Shown here: positions 22,692 through 36,200 of the stretch, one piece after another
Layout: each line of letters begins with the position of its first letter
Numbering within the stretch: position 1 is the stretch's first letter
Assembly: GCA_023091665.1 (NCBI GenBank)
Contig: JALJCQ010000004.1
Span: 1,178,001-1,242,000, forward strand
Direction of reading: 5' to 3'
Source: Pythium myriotylum
Taxonomy: Eukaryota > Oomycota > Peronosporomycetes > Pythiales > Pythiaceae
DNA: 64,000 nucleotides
Program-made: the position numbers and the translations under genes
The notes under the pieces: generated by a model
What the model was told of the DNA's origin: nothing
The model's input: only the letters and a program-made list of their open reading frames with translations
Databases searched by the model: none

Positions 22692-23073
22692 CGCTGGCTG
22701 ATGTCGCGCCGGTTGCCGTCGGCAGAATTCTCTCTGTGCTCACGATGGAAGCTCTCGACTCGATCAACCCACGAGAGGCTCCTTGAAAAACCTCGGAGAT
22801 ATCATTCGAGGTTTAAAAGAAAGCGTGCTCTATTGAACTCATCACTGTAAGCCGGAGAGAGTTGAAGTGCTGTGTGAATGCTTGCACCCACTGATGAGCG
22901 GAAAACTACAACCTACTGCTATCACTAGAGTGAAATCTGCGAGGACTCGGAGGCCGACTATACTCTGGGGAGAAATGGTGCTTCCAACGGAAATGCTCAA
23001 GCGAATAATGGCGAGCTACCAAATGGATCGTCGCGCCTAGGCCCTCGTTGCCGCAACGGACAGATCCCAGGAT
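22692..23073. other. RBX1 upstream region and GIGYF 3' flank, nothing recognised
   Basis: About 380 bases holding the RBX1 promoter and the 3' end of the GIGYF gene, both on the minus strand. No further gene or repeat is visible. Confidence 0.5.
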
Positions 23074-26000
23074 CTAACTACCCACCGAGTAGTTCAGCAA
23101 CGACGGGTCGATCTTCTGCCCCTTGGTTCTGCGCTTCCCTTTCTTTGCGCCATTGCTCTCACCACCGTCTCCAGAGACGCTCACGGTTGGACTCTTCTTG
23201 GCCATCGACGGCATGCTCTTCTTCCTCTGAATAAACTCCGTTGCGAACGCCGAAACTCGAGGAGTGGAACCCAAATACGCAGCCAAATACTCACGAACTT
23301 CACCAGGATCTTCCAAAGTTGCACAGTACTCAACCAACGTAAGATCATCACTTCCGTTGATTCCCTTGATCTGCTTTGCACACCAGCTCATGAATTCCGA
23401 TGGAATGTTGCCTGAACCGAAGTTGGCAGTTGCGGAGGCTGACGGCGTCTCACTCGACTTTGTCGCTGCTCCAAAATTCCAAAAAGATGCATCGCTGTCC
23501 ACTTTGGTAGGGGTCTGTACAGGCTTCTTCTGAGCAGACGAAGTCGCATCACTTGCGACGGATGCTCGACTCTGGCGGGTCGTACTTTTCAACACGGAAG
23601 CTGGAACTGGGCCAAGACGTGAAACCTTCGAGACGGCGGCAGGAGTAGACGAGGTTCCTGCCACGACGTTCATCCAGTGCGAGTTTGTTGGCGCAGCCTC
23701 GGCACGTTTTGCACGTTCGGCCGCAAGACGTTCTTCCTCTTGCAATATCTCGCGCATTGACTTGCTCGTCTGCAGTGGCTGAGCTACTGGAGCTGATCGA
23801 CCCCACGGACTAGGGGATGGCTCAGTGCGGACCGGAGCAGGAGCGGGTGTCGTCACAGGTGCCGGTGTTGCGACTGGGACCGGACCAGAGGGTGCGGGAG
23901 GAACTGGACTTGAGGTCGGAGGTTGCATGTGTCCACTTTGAGCACTGACTCCAAGCATCATCTTGAGCTGAGCACCCATATGAGCGAGGTCGTTATCGCC
24001 TTGGCCAATACTCTGGCGTAGCTCACGCTTCTCTTCAGCCTGAATCTCCTTTAACGATTTCGTCGAGGCCTCCTTAGTCGAGGATGAATTCGCCCAAGCA
24101 CCTGTTTGTTGAGTGGCACTGGTAGACGACGGTTTTTTGCCAACCGAAGCGGTTTTGGTGACTTCCACTGGAGACATTGGTTTTGTAGCAGCGTTTTTTG
24201 GGCTAGCTAGAGGTGGAGATGGTCCTCTCTTGCTTTGCGTCTCCACTGTCGAACTTGGCACTTCTGGGTGACCTTCAACACTAGTGGTTAGATTTACCCA
24301 CGGACCTTCAGCGACGCTGGACTGTTTGGGAGTTTCAGCACGTGGCGCCTCCTGACGAACAGCCTGAGAAGCAGGCTGAGCACTGAAGAAAGTCGGCTCC
24401 GAGGGAGGCTCCACTGCCCTCTGCCCAATGCCCCACGGGTCTTCAACATGTTGCGTCTGCTGGGTGAACGAGGGCTCGTGAACCCGGGTCGGTCCCATGT
24501 CAACCTGGCGTGAGTTGCGGAAGTCCGACCCAAATGGGAGAGCTTGGTCATGCTGATAGTGATCTCTCTGGACACCGAGCCCATTATCTGCACCGCCAAA
24601 TATGCCCAACGCACTCATGATTCCTTCGCGTTGGCTTCGTTGCCAGGAACTTTGTTGCTGCAATAGGATCTGCTGTTGTTGCTGTTGGTGATGGAGTAGG
24701 TGCTGTTGCTGCTGGTAAATGTGATTCTGTTGCTGACGAGCCATCTCTAGACGTTGCATTTCCATTCGGATCTTCTCTTCTTGATTGAACTGCATCATGC
24801 GCTGCTGCTCCTGTTGCTGTTGCAATCGCATCATTTGTTGTTGCTGTTGCTGATGTTGTTGAATTTCCAATAGGCGTTGTTGCTCACGGCGGCGCATGTC
24901 TTCAACTAAATTAATCTTTGGGCTCGGACGTGGAAGTGAGGCAAACGGAAGCTGGCCCTGGAGGAAATTATTGGCAAGAGGAGTGAAAGTGCCGTCTCTA
25001 CCGAAACGAATTGGGAGATTTGGCTTGAAGTAGCCTGCTTCAAACCATTCCCGCATTTCAGCAGTTTTGAACGGCCCTTGCTGGAGACCCTGGGGATCCA
25101 GGTAGTACCACTCATCCAACACTTCAGGTTCTAGAGAAAGAGCTCCGAGCCCGAAACTGGAGTCTGAAAGTGAAGCCAGATTGAAAGCTGGTTCGTCGAG
25201 CCTCAATGCATGCGGATCGGGCGTTGGCTCAAGCTTTTCATCAAACTGAGCTGACTGAAAGAGCAGAGGCGTGTCTTGAACTGGTGGTGGCAACTCCGAC
25301 TCAAGCGGCATGTCCCATGCTACTTCTTCATCGCTATCCTCGAACTGACCAGCGGCGGCTGCGTGCTCCAATTTCTGGTCAAACGCGTCCATGTCGGATA
25401 CGTCGGCACTTTCCGCGATTTTCATTTGCTCCTGGTCTCTCATAGCGTCCATTTCACGACGGAATTTCTCCGCAGCAGCTGCCATACTAGATAAGTCCTG
25501 TAAACAAGCAGGAGGAAAGATTGAGCATGGACCTTGAGCTTGATTGTTGTCAAACCTCGTACCAGCTCCATGGAGTCACTACCTCCAACATCATCCCAAA
25601 TGTCAGCTCCGTTCCGACCGCCACCTGTACCACCACTTCCGGCTGTGCCTCGGCCCGAAGAGCCCTCTGCATCACCCTGCTGGTTTTCGTCACCGCGCTG
25701 ATAATTGCCACGTAGACGTCAGTCTCCTTGAAAGAGATTGCAGTTACCCTAGGCGCCCTCACCTTTGACTTGTCCCACTTCGTTTCCTCCCACTTTCCAT
25801 TTGATCGAGAACGCTCTGATGAGTTGTTTGCGCCTTCAGTAGCCTGTGCATTTCCGGTCGTCGTACGACCTCTTCCGCGCCCTCGGTTCTTGTTCAGAGA
25901 CCATTGCTTGTAGATCTCTTCGTAGTCGAACGGTAATGAGCCCACGGGAGGCAAAGAGATCTCCGATGCGACCGCTGATTCAACGAGGAAGTGAGGCGGA

Positions 26001-26485
26001 GACTCGGCCTCAACATGGAGAGCTAGAAGCTCGTCTCTCGAGTACCGGAGAACTAAGAGACATCGCAAACCGCGCACACGTTGGCACAAGCAATCGAGTA
26101 ATTCAGTCGCGAAACACTCACCTTTTCCCTTTCGCCGACTTGCATCTCCCCCGCGGGAGTCGCTGTCGCCATCTTTGGTCGACGGCGTATTGGACACAAA
26201 TCCGTCGCCATCCTTCGACCACTGCGGGCGGTATGCCGGCGACGGATCTGCCTCCGGCGTGCGTCCTCTGCCTTTCACAGTGAACATGGTGCGCGGTCGC
26301 AGCGAGATGCCTTCGCTGGCGCTGGCGCTCGGCGCGGAGCTCGCGCCGGCCGCCGTTGCGCCGGTGTCGGGCGCGGCGCCAGCGCTGCCGGCGTCCTCCG
26401 TGCTGGTGGCGCGGCCGCTCTTCTTGCGCGACTTGTTGGTCTTGGTGACGAAGTCGTCGTCGCCTCCGTCCTCGCGCTTGAACAT
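23074..26485 (-). CDS. GIGYF-type GYF-domain translational repressor
   Basis: Exons 26122-26485, 25763-26052, 25563-25697 and 23074-25497 encode 1070 residues. In order: an acidic/Ser-Ala N-terminus; VLRYSRDELLALH near residue 122, where YSRDELL fits the YxxxxL-phi motif that binds eIF4E-class cap proteins; RG and Gly-rich tracts; a GYF domain near 390-440 (DEWYYLDPQGLQQGPFKTAE, EWFEAGYFKP); a Gln-rich coiled coil (about 465-560); Pro/Ser-rich linkers; and a C-terminal FMSWCAKQIKGINGSDDLT...YLAAYLGSTPRVSAFATEF block typical of GIGYF1/2. GIGYF proteins bind 4EHP and proline-rich partners to silence mRNAs and support ribosome quality control. The 65-base third-intron choice (GTGAGG...ATCAG) is supported because it yields RG-rich sequence in frame. 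Confidence 0.9.
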
Positions 26486-27314
26486 GGCCGTTCGCTCTCG
26501 TTCCCCTCTCGCTGTGCGCTGCGTGCGCTCGCCCGTCGTCAGGTCGGTTGTCTCCCGTGCTCACGGCTTTGGCTCTTGCCCGAGGGAGGCGGAACCCCAA
26601 AACCTCAACATACAGTCATCCAACGGTTCACCTCTGCGCGAGCGGACCGGTCCACGAGCAGGAAATGACATTGAACCGATTCAGCACACCTACTTCTGGA
26701 AACAAGACGGAATATCTGTGTGCTCATCTGTTTTACGCTGTATCAGTACAAAATACTATGTTCAAACGCAACTACTGATTTAGCTTTGCAGAACGTCCTG
26801 GCGCGAAAGAATCCCCCGATCCTCCGGGTGAACCCAACTCGCAAGAACTCAGGTGGGACAAGAGTTGCGCAAGGGTGGAAGAAGTCGGGCAGACCCGCGC
26901 AGGCCCTCGCGCGAGAGAAGGCCTCTCGTCTCCTACGCTTCTCGCCTCCTTTTCGACGCGAAGTGTTGAAGTCAAAGGCGAGGACCCCCTTCGTCGTCGG
27001 GGGCCACCCGTGCAGCTGAACTGCCTGCCGTGGGCGCGTCAGCTGGGTGAGGGGTCGGATCATCCCCCCGTTGTTCGGCTCGAAGGTTCATGTAGTCAGG
27101 TTGACAAGACCGAATTAAACATACCAACGGTGAAGCGGAGGGCGTTATTCCCAGGTGGCTTCTACCGATCAAGCCATCTGATAACCGGTTTTTGACCGGT
27201 ATCCTCCTCATTTTCCCTCGAGTGCGTGGACTTTGCGCTCCCCCTCCTCCGTCTTCGCACACGTCGACCGACGGAGGGGACAACGAGTCGTAGATCAAGC
27301 CATCCGCAGCAGTC
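26486..27314. other. Divergent promoter region between GIGYF and myosin genes
   Basis: 830 bases separate two start codons pointing away from each other. The centre (about 26780-27060) is GC-rich and open on several strands, but the translations (Arg/Pro-rich) match nothing I know; it may be an old repeat. A small hairpin candidate, ACCGGT-TTTTG-ACCGGT, lies at 27184-27200. Confidence 0.4.
27208..27216 (+). promoter_or_regulatory. Candidate oomycete initiator (Inr) upstream of the myosin gene
   Basis: TCATTTTCC, about 100 bases before the myosin start codon, fits the TCA-TTYY core of the oomycete initiator element and lies where transcription start sites usually occur. Support is by motif and position only. 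Confidence 0.4.
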
Positions 27315-30300
27315 ATGAGCGACCTGGAGATGGTGCCCGGCGCCAAGTGCTACGTGCCCGACGAGACGCACGTGTGGCTCGAGGCCGAGGTGCTCAAGGA
27401 GGAGCGCACGGCCGATGGCAAGGGTCGCCTCATCCACACCAAGGTGCTGCTGCCGACCGGCGAAGAAGAGGAGCGCGTCGTGGACCTCAGCAGCAAGAAG
27501 ACCAAGGCGCTGCTCGAAGTCCACCAGCTCGAGTCGCTGCCCTACCAGAACGAGGGTATGGGCGAGGAAGGCATTGAGGACATGATCACCCTCAACTACC
27601 TCCACGAGGCCGCGATCCTCTTCAACGTGAAGAAGCGCTTCCTCCAAAAGCTGCCGTACACATACACGGGCGACATTTGCATTGCCGTGAACCCATATCA
27701 GTGGTTGCCTGAGCTCTACGCAGAGGAAGAGCATCGCAAGTACCTCAACCTGCCCAAGGAAGAACTCCCGCCGCACGTGTACGCTACATCAGTGGCATCG
27801 TACGACAACATGCGACGATCCGAGCAGAACCAGTCGATTCTCGTTAGTGGAGAGTCTGGTGCCGGCAAGACTGAAACCACCAAGATCCTCATGAACCATT
27901 TGGCCACAATTGCGGGTGGTCTCAACAACGAGACCATCAAGAAAATCATTGAGGCCAGCCCGTTGCTCGAATCTTTTGGCAATGCCAAGACCGTGCGCAA
28001 TGATAACAGCTCCCGTTTCGGCAAGTTCACACTTCTCCAGTTTGACCCACACGGGACTCTTGTCGGTGCGAAGTGCCGGACGTACCTCCTTGAGAAGACG
28101 CGTGTGATTTCGCACGAGGCGCCTGAACGCAACTACCATATCTTCTACCAGGTGAGCTTGGGTATCGTTTACTTTTCTCGGTCATTACTGATGATTCAAC
28201 CCGAAACAGATTCTTGAGTCTGGAGATTTGGCCAAGGAATTGCTCCTCAACGCCGATACGATTTACCGGTACACTGGTGACAGCAAGTCACAGCAGATTG
28301 AAGGTACATCTGATGCCAAGCACTTCCTCAAGACGTCCCAGGCGCTGAGCCTGATCGGATTTGACAAGAACGCCCAGCGACCCCTGTATGAAGTTCTTGC
28401 CGGTGTTCTGCACCTTGGTGAGCTCACGGTTGAGTCGAATCCTAGCAATGACGAAGAATCATTGATCCCGAAGGGTGACGCTGGTGCGGTCGCCGCGATT
28501 GAGATGCTTGGAGTCACGTGGGAGGCTCTTGAGAAAGCGCTTTGCTCACGCACTATGCGCGCCGTGAACGATGTCTACAGCGTGCCTTTGAAGAAAGAGC
28601 TTGCGATGGACTGCCGTGATGCACTGGCAAAAGCGATTTATTCAAACGTTTTCGATTGGCTTGTTGCGGCGATTAACCGCTCGCTATCCGACGACAAGAA
28701 CATGCACAACCACATCGGTGTGCTTGACATTTTTGGCTTCGAGCATTTCAAGCACAACTCGTTTGAACAGTTCTGCATTAACTATGCGAACGAGAAGCTT
28801 CAGCAGAAATTCACGCAGGATGTGTTCAAGACTGTCCAAATCGAATACGAGGAGGAGGGTATCAAGTGGAATCACATTGAGTATGCTGATAACCAAGACG
28901 TTCTCACAGTTATCGAGTCCAAGATGGGTATCATCTCCTTGCTCAACGAAGAGCTCATGCGACCGAAGGGCAACGAAGAATCGTTTATGTCGAAGGTCTC
29001 TTCACTGCACAAAGATGATATGGCCCACGTCATTGAGTTCCCTCGCACGTCGCGGACACAATTCTTGATCAAGCACTACGCCGCACCGGTGCTGTACGAA
29101 TCGGTTGGCTTCTTGGAGAAGCACAAGGATTCATTGCTGCCTGATTTGTCTGAGCTGATGCGTGGATCCTCCAAGCCGTTTATTGCAACACTTTTCGAAC
29201 CGAAGCCCGAACCGAAACCTGCTGTTGATGCTGCCCCTGTTCGCGGTGGATCGCGTAAGCGCGCTGGAGGTGGTGCCCTAACTTTATCCACTGTTGGCAC
29301 TCAGTTCAAGGAAAGTCTGGGTGAGCTTATGAACACGATTAATGCGACGAAGGTTCACTATGTGCGATGCATCAAGCCTAACCCAGTCAAGAGCCCCAAA
29401 GAAATGGATCAAAATATGGTGGTTTCTCAGCTCCGTTGTGCGGGTGTCATTGAGGCGATTCGTATCGCCCGTGCCGCGTATCCGAACCGATTGCAACACG
29501 CTGAAATCCTTGACAAGTTCTGGCACTTCGTTCCCAGTGCTGGCGCTTCGCCAAGCGAGAAGTGTCAGCTCCTCATGGAGAAGCTGAAGCTTTCCACCCC
29601 CGAACAATACCAGATGGGTAAAACCCGTGTGTACTTCCAGCTCGGTGTGCTTGAGGATCTTGAAGATCGCCGCAAGAAGTTCTTGGATGCGAAGGCTACT
29701 CGCCTGCAAGCGATTATGAAATGTTTTACGGCACGAATTCAGTACCTGCGCAAGCTTCAAGCCATCATCAAGTTGCAGGTACGCTGTGCTCTTTCGTCCA
29801 TATTCGGTGATGCTTGTGTTGTTCTAACGCAGTATGGTTGTGCAGTCTGTTGTGCGTTGCGTGATTGCCATGCGCCGATTCAACACTTTCCGTCGTGGAA
29901 TAATCAAGGCTCAAGCGCATTGGCGTGGTGTCCGTGGACGCCGACTTGCTGTTGAAGTCAAGCGTGATCACAATGCAGTCATCATCCAGCGTTACGTGCG
30001 TGGCTACACCCTGCGGTACGGAGAGTTGTTTTGCATGAAGATCGCAAACTCCTCACAATTCGTTTTTTTCCCTTCAGAACGCAGTATGTCAAAGTTCGTA
30101 GCATGGTCATTCGAGTTCAGGCAATCGTTCGCATGAAGATCCAGCGTCCGAAGTATCTTGTGGCGCTTCAGGAGCAGAAGATGCAAGCTGATATGGCATA
30201 CCAGCTGCAGAAGCTGAAGGATCGTCTCCGTGAAGAACAAGAGCGCAATGCGCAGCTGCAGGAGCAGCGGGCTAGTGCACCACGTCCTGAGGAAGCTGCT

Positions 30301-31308
30301 GCGGCTTCCAATGTTATTATGGCCGACGCCGGTGGTATGATTGAGAAGTTGCAGGAAGAAAATGCAAAGCTGCGCAAGAAGAACGAGGACCTCAAGCAAT
30401 CGCTCGCAAACGTGAAGCTCGACAACGAGAAGTACAAAGGAGACAAAGAAGTGTCTTCTGCTGGCTACATCGTTAAACTGCGTCAGTTGGAAGAGACCTT
30501 ACGTGAGAAGGAGAAGCGCATTGGTCAGCTTGAGCAGGACAACAAGAAACTCCAGGAACAAGTGAAGGATTTGACTGCTAATGGCGTCCCGGTCGAGAAG
30601 AAGCCGAAGGAGAAACGTGCATTCTTCCGCACTCTTGGTGCCAAGAAGGAGTCTCGGAAACCCGACCTGGGTGATGTTTATCTTGATTCGCTGACAGGTG
30701 AGGACGACGTGAACCGTGGATCAAAGAACTCGGACGCACGTCCGTCGGCAATGCCGAAGCTACCAACGATGAACCTATCTAAAGCCAAGTTCTGGGGCAA
30801 CAAGTCTTCTGCCAAGACAGGATCGGACGGTGAAGAAAGCCACGACGATGACAGCACTAGCAATGGCACGATGACTTCAAGTCAATCAGACTCGATCATC
30901 ACTCGTCAGACTATCGTTGGCACTGTTGGTGTCGGTGTGAACAGCGCCATGTCGAGCCTTAAGGGGCGCATGAAGGGTATCTATGAGACATCGCGCCGGT
31001 CCAGCATCACGAAGAATGAACAGCGATCCTCGGACGAAGGATCATCTGGTGCATCTGCTGCAGCGGCTGCCGCAGCGAAAAACGCAACTAAGCAACAAGC
31101 TGATCGACCGATCCGAGAGTCTTTCAATCTCGATGCATTGCCAGAAGTCTCCTTGCCGCCTGGATGGGAGGCAAAGGTCTCACGTTCGACAGGTCGTGTG
31201 TACTACGTGAACCGCAAACTAGGCAAGTCACAGTTTGAGCGCCCGACAATCGCTTCGCTCAAGGCACAGAAGATGGCTCGCCAGAAGGGCGCGTCGAACG
31301 GCTACTAG
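27315..31308 (+). CDS. Unconventional myosin with IQ motifs, coiled coil and C-terminal WW domain
   Basis: Exons 27315-28151, 28210-29778, 29846-30015 and 30078-31308 encode 1268 residues. The motor (about 1-740) has an SH3-like N-terminus, P-loop [12 protein letters not shown], switch [11 protein letters not shown], switch [22 protein letters not shown] and the actin-binding [11 protein letters not shown]-like repeats follow ([55 protein letters not shown]), then a coiled coil (about 840-960), a Ser-rich linker and a WW domain at the end ([20 protein letters not shown]). It is an ATP-driven actin motor; the WW domain should bind proline-rich cargo or adaptors. Myosins with added domains such as WW are a known oomycete feature. 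Class assignment is not attempted. Confidence 0.94.
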
Positions 31309-31578
31309 ACGTGCGATCGCGTTGATGTGCAATCCTTCAAGTGTCCAAGTGTCCAAATAGTGTACGTTTGTGCTTAGAAGATCAAAAAGACCCCACAAAC
31401 ATGAACCTGACTTCGATTTGGTTGCTGACAGCAACCGATGCAATTGCATTCCTCTACCTTCTCGCAACCTTACAGAGTCACTATTGGGAGGGTCGGACTT
31501 CAGCATAATCATTACCATCACTCCGCAAAGCTGCTGACAAGCTCACCACAAACGAGCATTCGTGATTCCTCCGCTGCC

Positions 31579-33193
31579 ATGGCGTTGCGCTTGCTGGCGA
31601 CGCGCGCGCGCTCTCCCGCGCGTCTCTTGCAACGGCCGCTGGCCATGCGCTTCACCTCTGAGGCAACGGCGACCCATCAACCACTGCGCGTGTGCGTCGT
31701 CGGTGCCGGCCCTGCAGGGTTCTACTCGGCCAAGTACTTGCTCAAAGAGCACGAGCAGGTCTTCGTGGACATGATCGAAGCATTACCCACTCCTTACGGT
31801 TGGTCATCGCGCAAAACCATCTGATAGCTTGTGTCGCTCAGTTCGTGGATGATACCCAGGTCTTGTGCGCTCTGGCGTCGCTCCTGATCATCCGGAGGTC
31901 AAGAGTGTTATGAACGACTTCGAGAAGGTTGCAGATGACCCACGGTTTAACTTTCTCGGGAACGTGCGTGTTGGCCAAGACGTATCCATTGGCGAGCTAA
32001 AGCAATACTACCACGCGATTCTGCTCGCATATGGGGCGTCGGGTGATCGTGCGCTAGGCATTCCAGGGGAAGACCTGGGTGGTGTTCACTCAGCCCGGGC
32101 GTTTGTCAACTGGTACAATGGCCACCCGGCATTCCGACACTTGTCGCCAGACTTATCAGTGGACACAGCAGTGATTTTTGGCCAAGGAAACGTGGCGATT
32201 GACTGTGCCCGAGTTTTGACGAAGTCGTTGGACGAGCTCAGGAACACAGACATTTCCCAACACGCAATCGATGCTCTAAGCAAGAGGTAGGTATTCGCTC
32301 GCTTTCAACTTGTTCCTATATTATTCTAATCATCAAGTGGCTGCAGTAATATCAAGAAGGTATACGTAATCGGTCGCCGTGGTAGCGCTCAGGCTGCCTT
32401 CACAATGAAAGAGGTGCGGGAGATCACAAAGCTGGATAGCGTTGCTTGTGTCGTCGACCCCAAGAACCTCGAAGCTGGTATCAACAATGCGTCGAAGCAA
32501 GAAGTTGCTGAACAGCGCGCGAAGAAACGCATGCATGAGTTGCTTACCAAAGTTGCGGCAGATTTTGACCAAGCTGCGGTGGCAGACCGGAAGATCCAAC
32601 TTCTGTTCTTGTCCTCCCCTGCCGAATTTATTCCTGACCCTGCCAACCCAAACAGGGTCGGGAGTGTTCGGCTAGAAAAGACACGCCTCGAAGGAGAGGC
32701 GAACCGCCAGGTGGCTGTGGGTACTGGAGATTTCTTCGAGATTCCATGCGGTTTGGCTCTTCGCAGCATCGGATACAAGTCTGAACCGATCGATGAAACC
32801 GTGCCTTTCAACACAAGACGAAGCATTGTGTCGAACGAAAGTGGTCGCATCGTGTCAGCGGACGGAGAACCGGTGAGAGGGATGTATTGTAGCGGCTGGC
32901 TGAAGCGTGGTCCATCAGGGATTATCGGTTCAAACATTGTCGACGCACGTGAGACGGTTGCTTGTATTATCGAAGATGCGCGCACTGGCTCATTGTTGAC
33001 ACCACCTGACTCCACTCGAGGAATTGAAGCAGTACGCGCGCTAGTCGGAGAGCGCGATCCACATAAACAGTTTGTAACTTGGGAAGATGTAGGGCGTTTG
33101 CACGCTGAAGAGGAACGACGCGGCCAGTCTGTCGGGAAGCCACGCGAGAAAATCACAAGTATCGACGAAATGCTTCGAGTCATCTCATCTTAG
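31579..33193 (+). CDS. FDXR: Mitochondrial ferredoxin (adrenodoxin)-NADP+ reductase
   Basis: Exons 31579-31798, 31860-32286 and 32347-33193 give 497 residues. The N-terminus (MALRLLATRARSPARLLQRP) is Arg-rich and lacks acids, a typical mitochondrial transit peptide. FAD site: VCVVGAGPAGFYSAKYLL. NADPH site: VIFGQGNVAIDCARVL and VYVIGRRGSAQAAFT. The C-terminal block MYCSGWLKRGPSGIIGSNIVDA is characteristic of adrenodoxin reductases. The enzyme passes electrons from NADPH to mitochondrial ferredoxin for iron-sulfur cluster assembly, haem A synthesis and sterol chemistry. Two short introns (61 and 60 bases) have good donors and acceptors. The gene follows the myosin on the same strand after 270 bases. 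Confidence 0.95.
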
Positions 33194-33264
33194 TTGGTTT
33201 TCATGACGTGGATGAAAGGTGCAAGAGGTCGGTGAATTAATACCTCAATCAAAGTCTTAAGGGA

Positions 33265-36200
33265 CTACCGTAGGTGGGGTTGTCCACTTGAAAGCTGGTC
33301 TCGTACTTTATCTCGAAGTGTAGAAGGATACGCAGACGTCTTCGCTCTTCTTACTGGAGCAGACACTGGTCTCTGGTAAGACTTTGGTTCTGACTTTTTT
33401 AAACTATTGTCATCATGCTGCTCTGGTGCATTTGCAAATATCACACTCTCGGAAAGAGGAGATCTGTCGCTCTTGTTCCCAAAAGTCACAGCATGCTGCA
33501 TTTGCAGCAATATGTGGCGTTTCGCATCTGTGGCGAGCTGGAGCAAATTGCTCTGGTCATTGCATTGAAGAGGGAAACACCTTGAAAGTACACTCACCAG
33601 TGCCTTGACGTTGCGTAGTTTGTTTTGATCTGCAAGAACGTTCTTTGGCATTGCAGCAACCATACCACTAGTAATCTTTTTGTCAGGTCACACTAACGAT
33701 GCGTTTTCTAGGATTTCTTACCGTTGAGCCTGTTCAAGTGCTTCCTGAAGTCTTGCAGCGTACGCATACAGCTCTGCACAGTCTCCGCGCAGACTCTACA
33801 GATCGGCCAACTTTCAGTGTAGTGAAGCTCAGCAAAATTATTCATATCAACAAACCTCAACTGTTTGAGTGGTGCAAGTTTGCAATAGTGCTAGCTGCTC
33901 TTTTGTGGCTGCGACCGCGTCTTCCTTCTGCTTGAAGGCATGCTCATACTGCCGTCGCACTAGCGCAACTTCGCTGTTCTTGGATTGCTCCATCACTGCG
34001 ACGCACTGGCGTAGCCTTTGCTCAATTTGCTCGTCGCTCTCAGCTCTCACAATGGTTGCCGTTTGTCTTGGAGGCTTTGATTTTGATGCAGGAGGTGGAG
34101 ACGCGGGAACGTGGCCACAATTCACCCTGTTAGTGAGTAACTGTTGAATCTCGCTTCGGTGGTGAGCCTTCTCGGCGGTCAGTGCATGTTCGAACTCCCG
34201 TGACTTCTGAACAAGCATGTCTTCCAGCTGTGCAATACGTCGCCGCAAATCGTTGATGGACCTGCGGGACTCCTCCTTATCCTTCCGTGCTTCTGTCTTG
34301 GGGTTCAGTTCAATTCGCGAGAATTAGAACACAATAACGAAGCCTATTTACTTGGTGGAAATCTTACCACTACCACGCTGAAGTTTGTCTTTGCATTGGC
34401 GTACTTTTGTTTGAGCTGGTCTCTGTCGCGCTTTGTCAGGTCTGCACAAATTCACGATATACTGTCAGCCTGTTTGGACGCCAATGCTCAGGCGACAGTC
34501 ACACACGATAGTTTGTTGAAGCATGAGTACCATAGTGATTCCCTGTATGAAGCCTTTCTGAACACGTCAAACCTCCCGAACGAAGCAGATCACCAAGCGG
34601 GCCACTTTCCCCTTCTGCGAACACGGATTTGAGAACCATTCCATCCTGTCACCGTGCTTAGACAGGAATTTAAGATTGTGAATGACTCAGACAACTTACC
34701 GCAAACCTGATCTCTCCATTATCTGAGACTTCTTCGGCATCAAATCCGAGTTCATTGAGCACTCGCACAAATCGGTTATTATAATCCACACGGAGACCTT
34801 CTACTTGGCGCCGAAGCAACGCAACCTCTTCTTGGAGCTTGCGAATGCGGCGGTCTTTATCCGCGACGGACCCATTGATATGGTTTACACGGGGTTGATT
34901 CTGGACCGAGCGACACCTGTTCGCAAACTGTAGAGTACTCAGACACTCCTCGTAGTGTTCTTTCATAGGATGGATAGTCGCAATAAGAATCGTGAACGAG
35001 TTGCCACCGATGCTGTTCTGCAGCAGCCGTGTGAGTTTTGAGTCGCGGTAAGGAATGTAGTTGTAGCCGCTCTCAGGGTCTAAAGACATGACCACCTTGC
35101 CGACAGCACTAAGCGAAGAGTTGATATGGAGTGCTTCTTTCAGTCGCTGGCCATCCGATTCGCTCTTTTTTAAACGCTCCGAGCCGGCAAGATCCACCAT
35201 GTTAAGTTGGCCATATACTATCTCGTCTGTATCTTGGTCTACAGAAGCAATATTAATTTGAGAAGATTCTGCACTTGTTTGATAACTTACTCTGCTGAAA
35301 GACGTGGATAGTAAACACGGTATGAGATCGTGATGACACCGCGTTCATCTTGGTTTCGTGTGTCGCGCGTAACTTAAGACCAGCTTGCACAAGAGCGTCA
35401 ACCTCCTCACGTGAAGTGACGGTGGCCATCGACAGCTCCTTCACAAAAACTCGTCCTTGAGCATCCTCATGAATCTCAAAGTTCGCTTGAAAACACTGGC
35501 ATTAGGGATGCAAGTGTTGCCGTGCCGTTACATTGAGAATCGGGTGTACCTTTCTCGTAATCATCATCTTCGTCAACCCTTCCTGCGTTCGAACCAAAAC
35601 TGGAGGCAGACTCGGTGCGATTCATCTGCTGGTTAAAGCAAATCTGTCATGCCATACTCCAACGCTACCTCAAGTTCCACACACCTGACGGAGAAACCAT
35701 TCAGCACTACTTGCAGTCTGAAAAGATACCGCACGACCCGACTTCCTCAGGTAATCCCGCGCAAGATCCCTCACGCGATCACAGTAGATCTCGAGAAAAC
35801 TCACAACGAGTGTTACTTCCTACGATATTCGAGCTTTGAGGACTGTGCAACACAAAATAAATACAACTTGCAAACCTTAGCCTTCCCTTCGTTTCGCTCA
35901 ATCTTGTCAAAGAGATACTCGATCGAGCGTGGAAGTAACCCTGCTTTTTCGCCAGAATCTCCAAAGATGCTACGAAGTGGTGGATACTCAACCTACCGCG
36001 AAAGTTTGAAAGCAGTAAAAAGTCACAGACCTAAATGTTTTCCCCGAGCCAGTTTGTCCATATGCAAAACAGCAACTGTTGATGCCTTTGAGCGCGTAGT
36101 CGACAAGGACTTTGCTCGTCTTGGATTCGACATCCGCAGTGAGCCTCAACCAGGGGTGAGAAGAGTTATCGAATAGCCACGTACCGACTCAAACATGATG

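Noticed and set aside
26743..27063. Arg/Phe-rich minus-strand frame in the GIGYF/myosin gap
   Set aside because: GC-rich promoter sequence open on several strands; possibly an old repeat, but no terminal repeats or second copy in the window.
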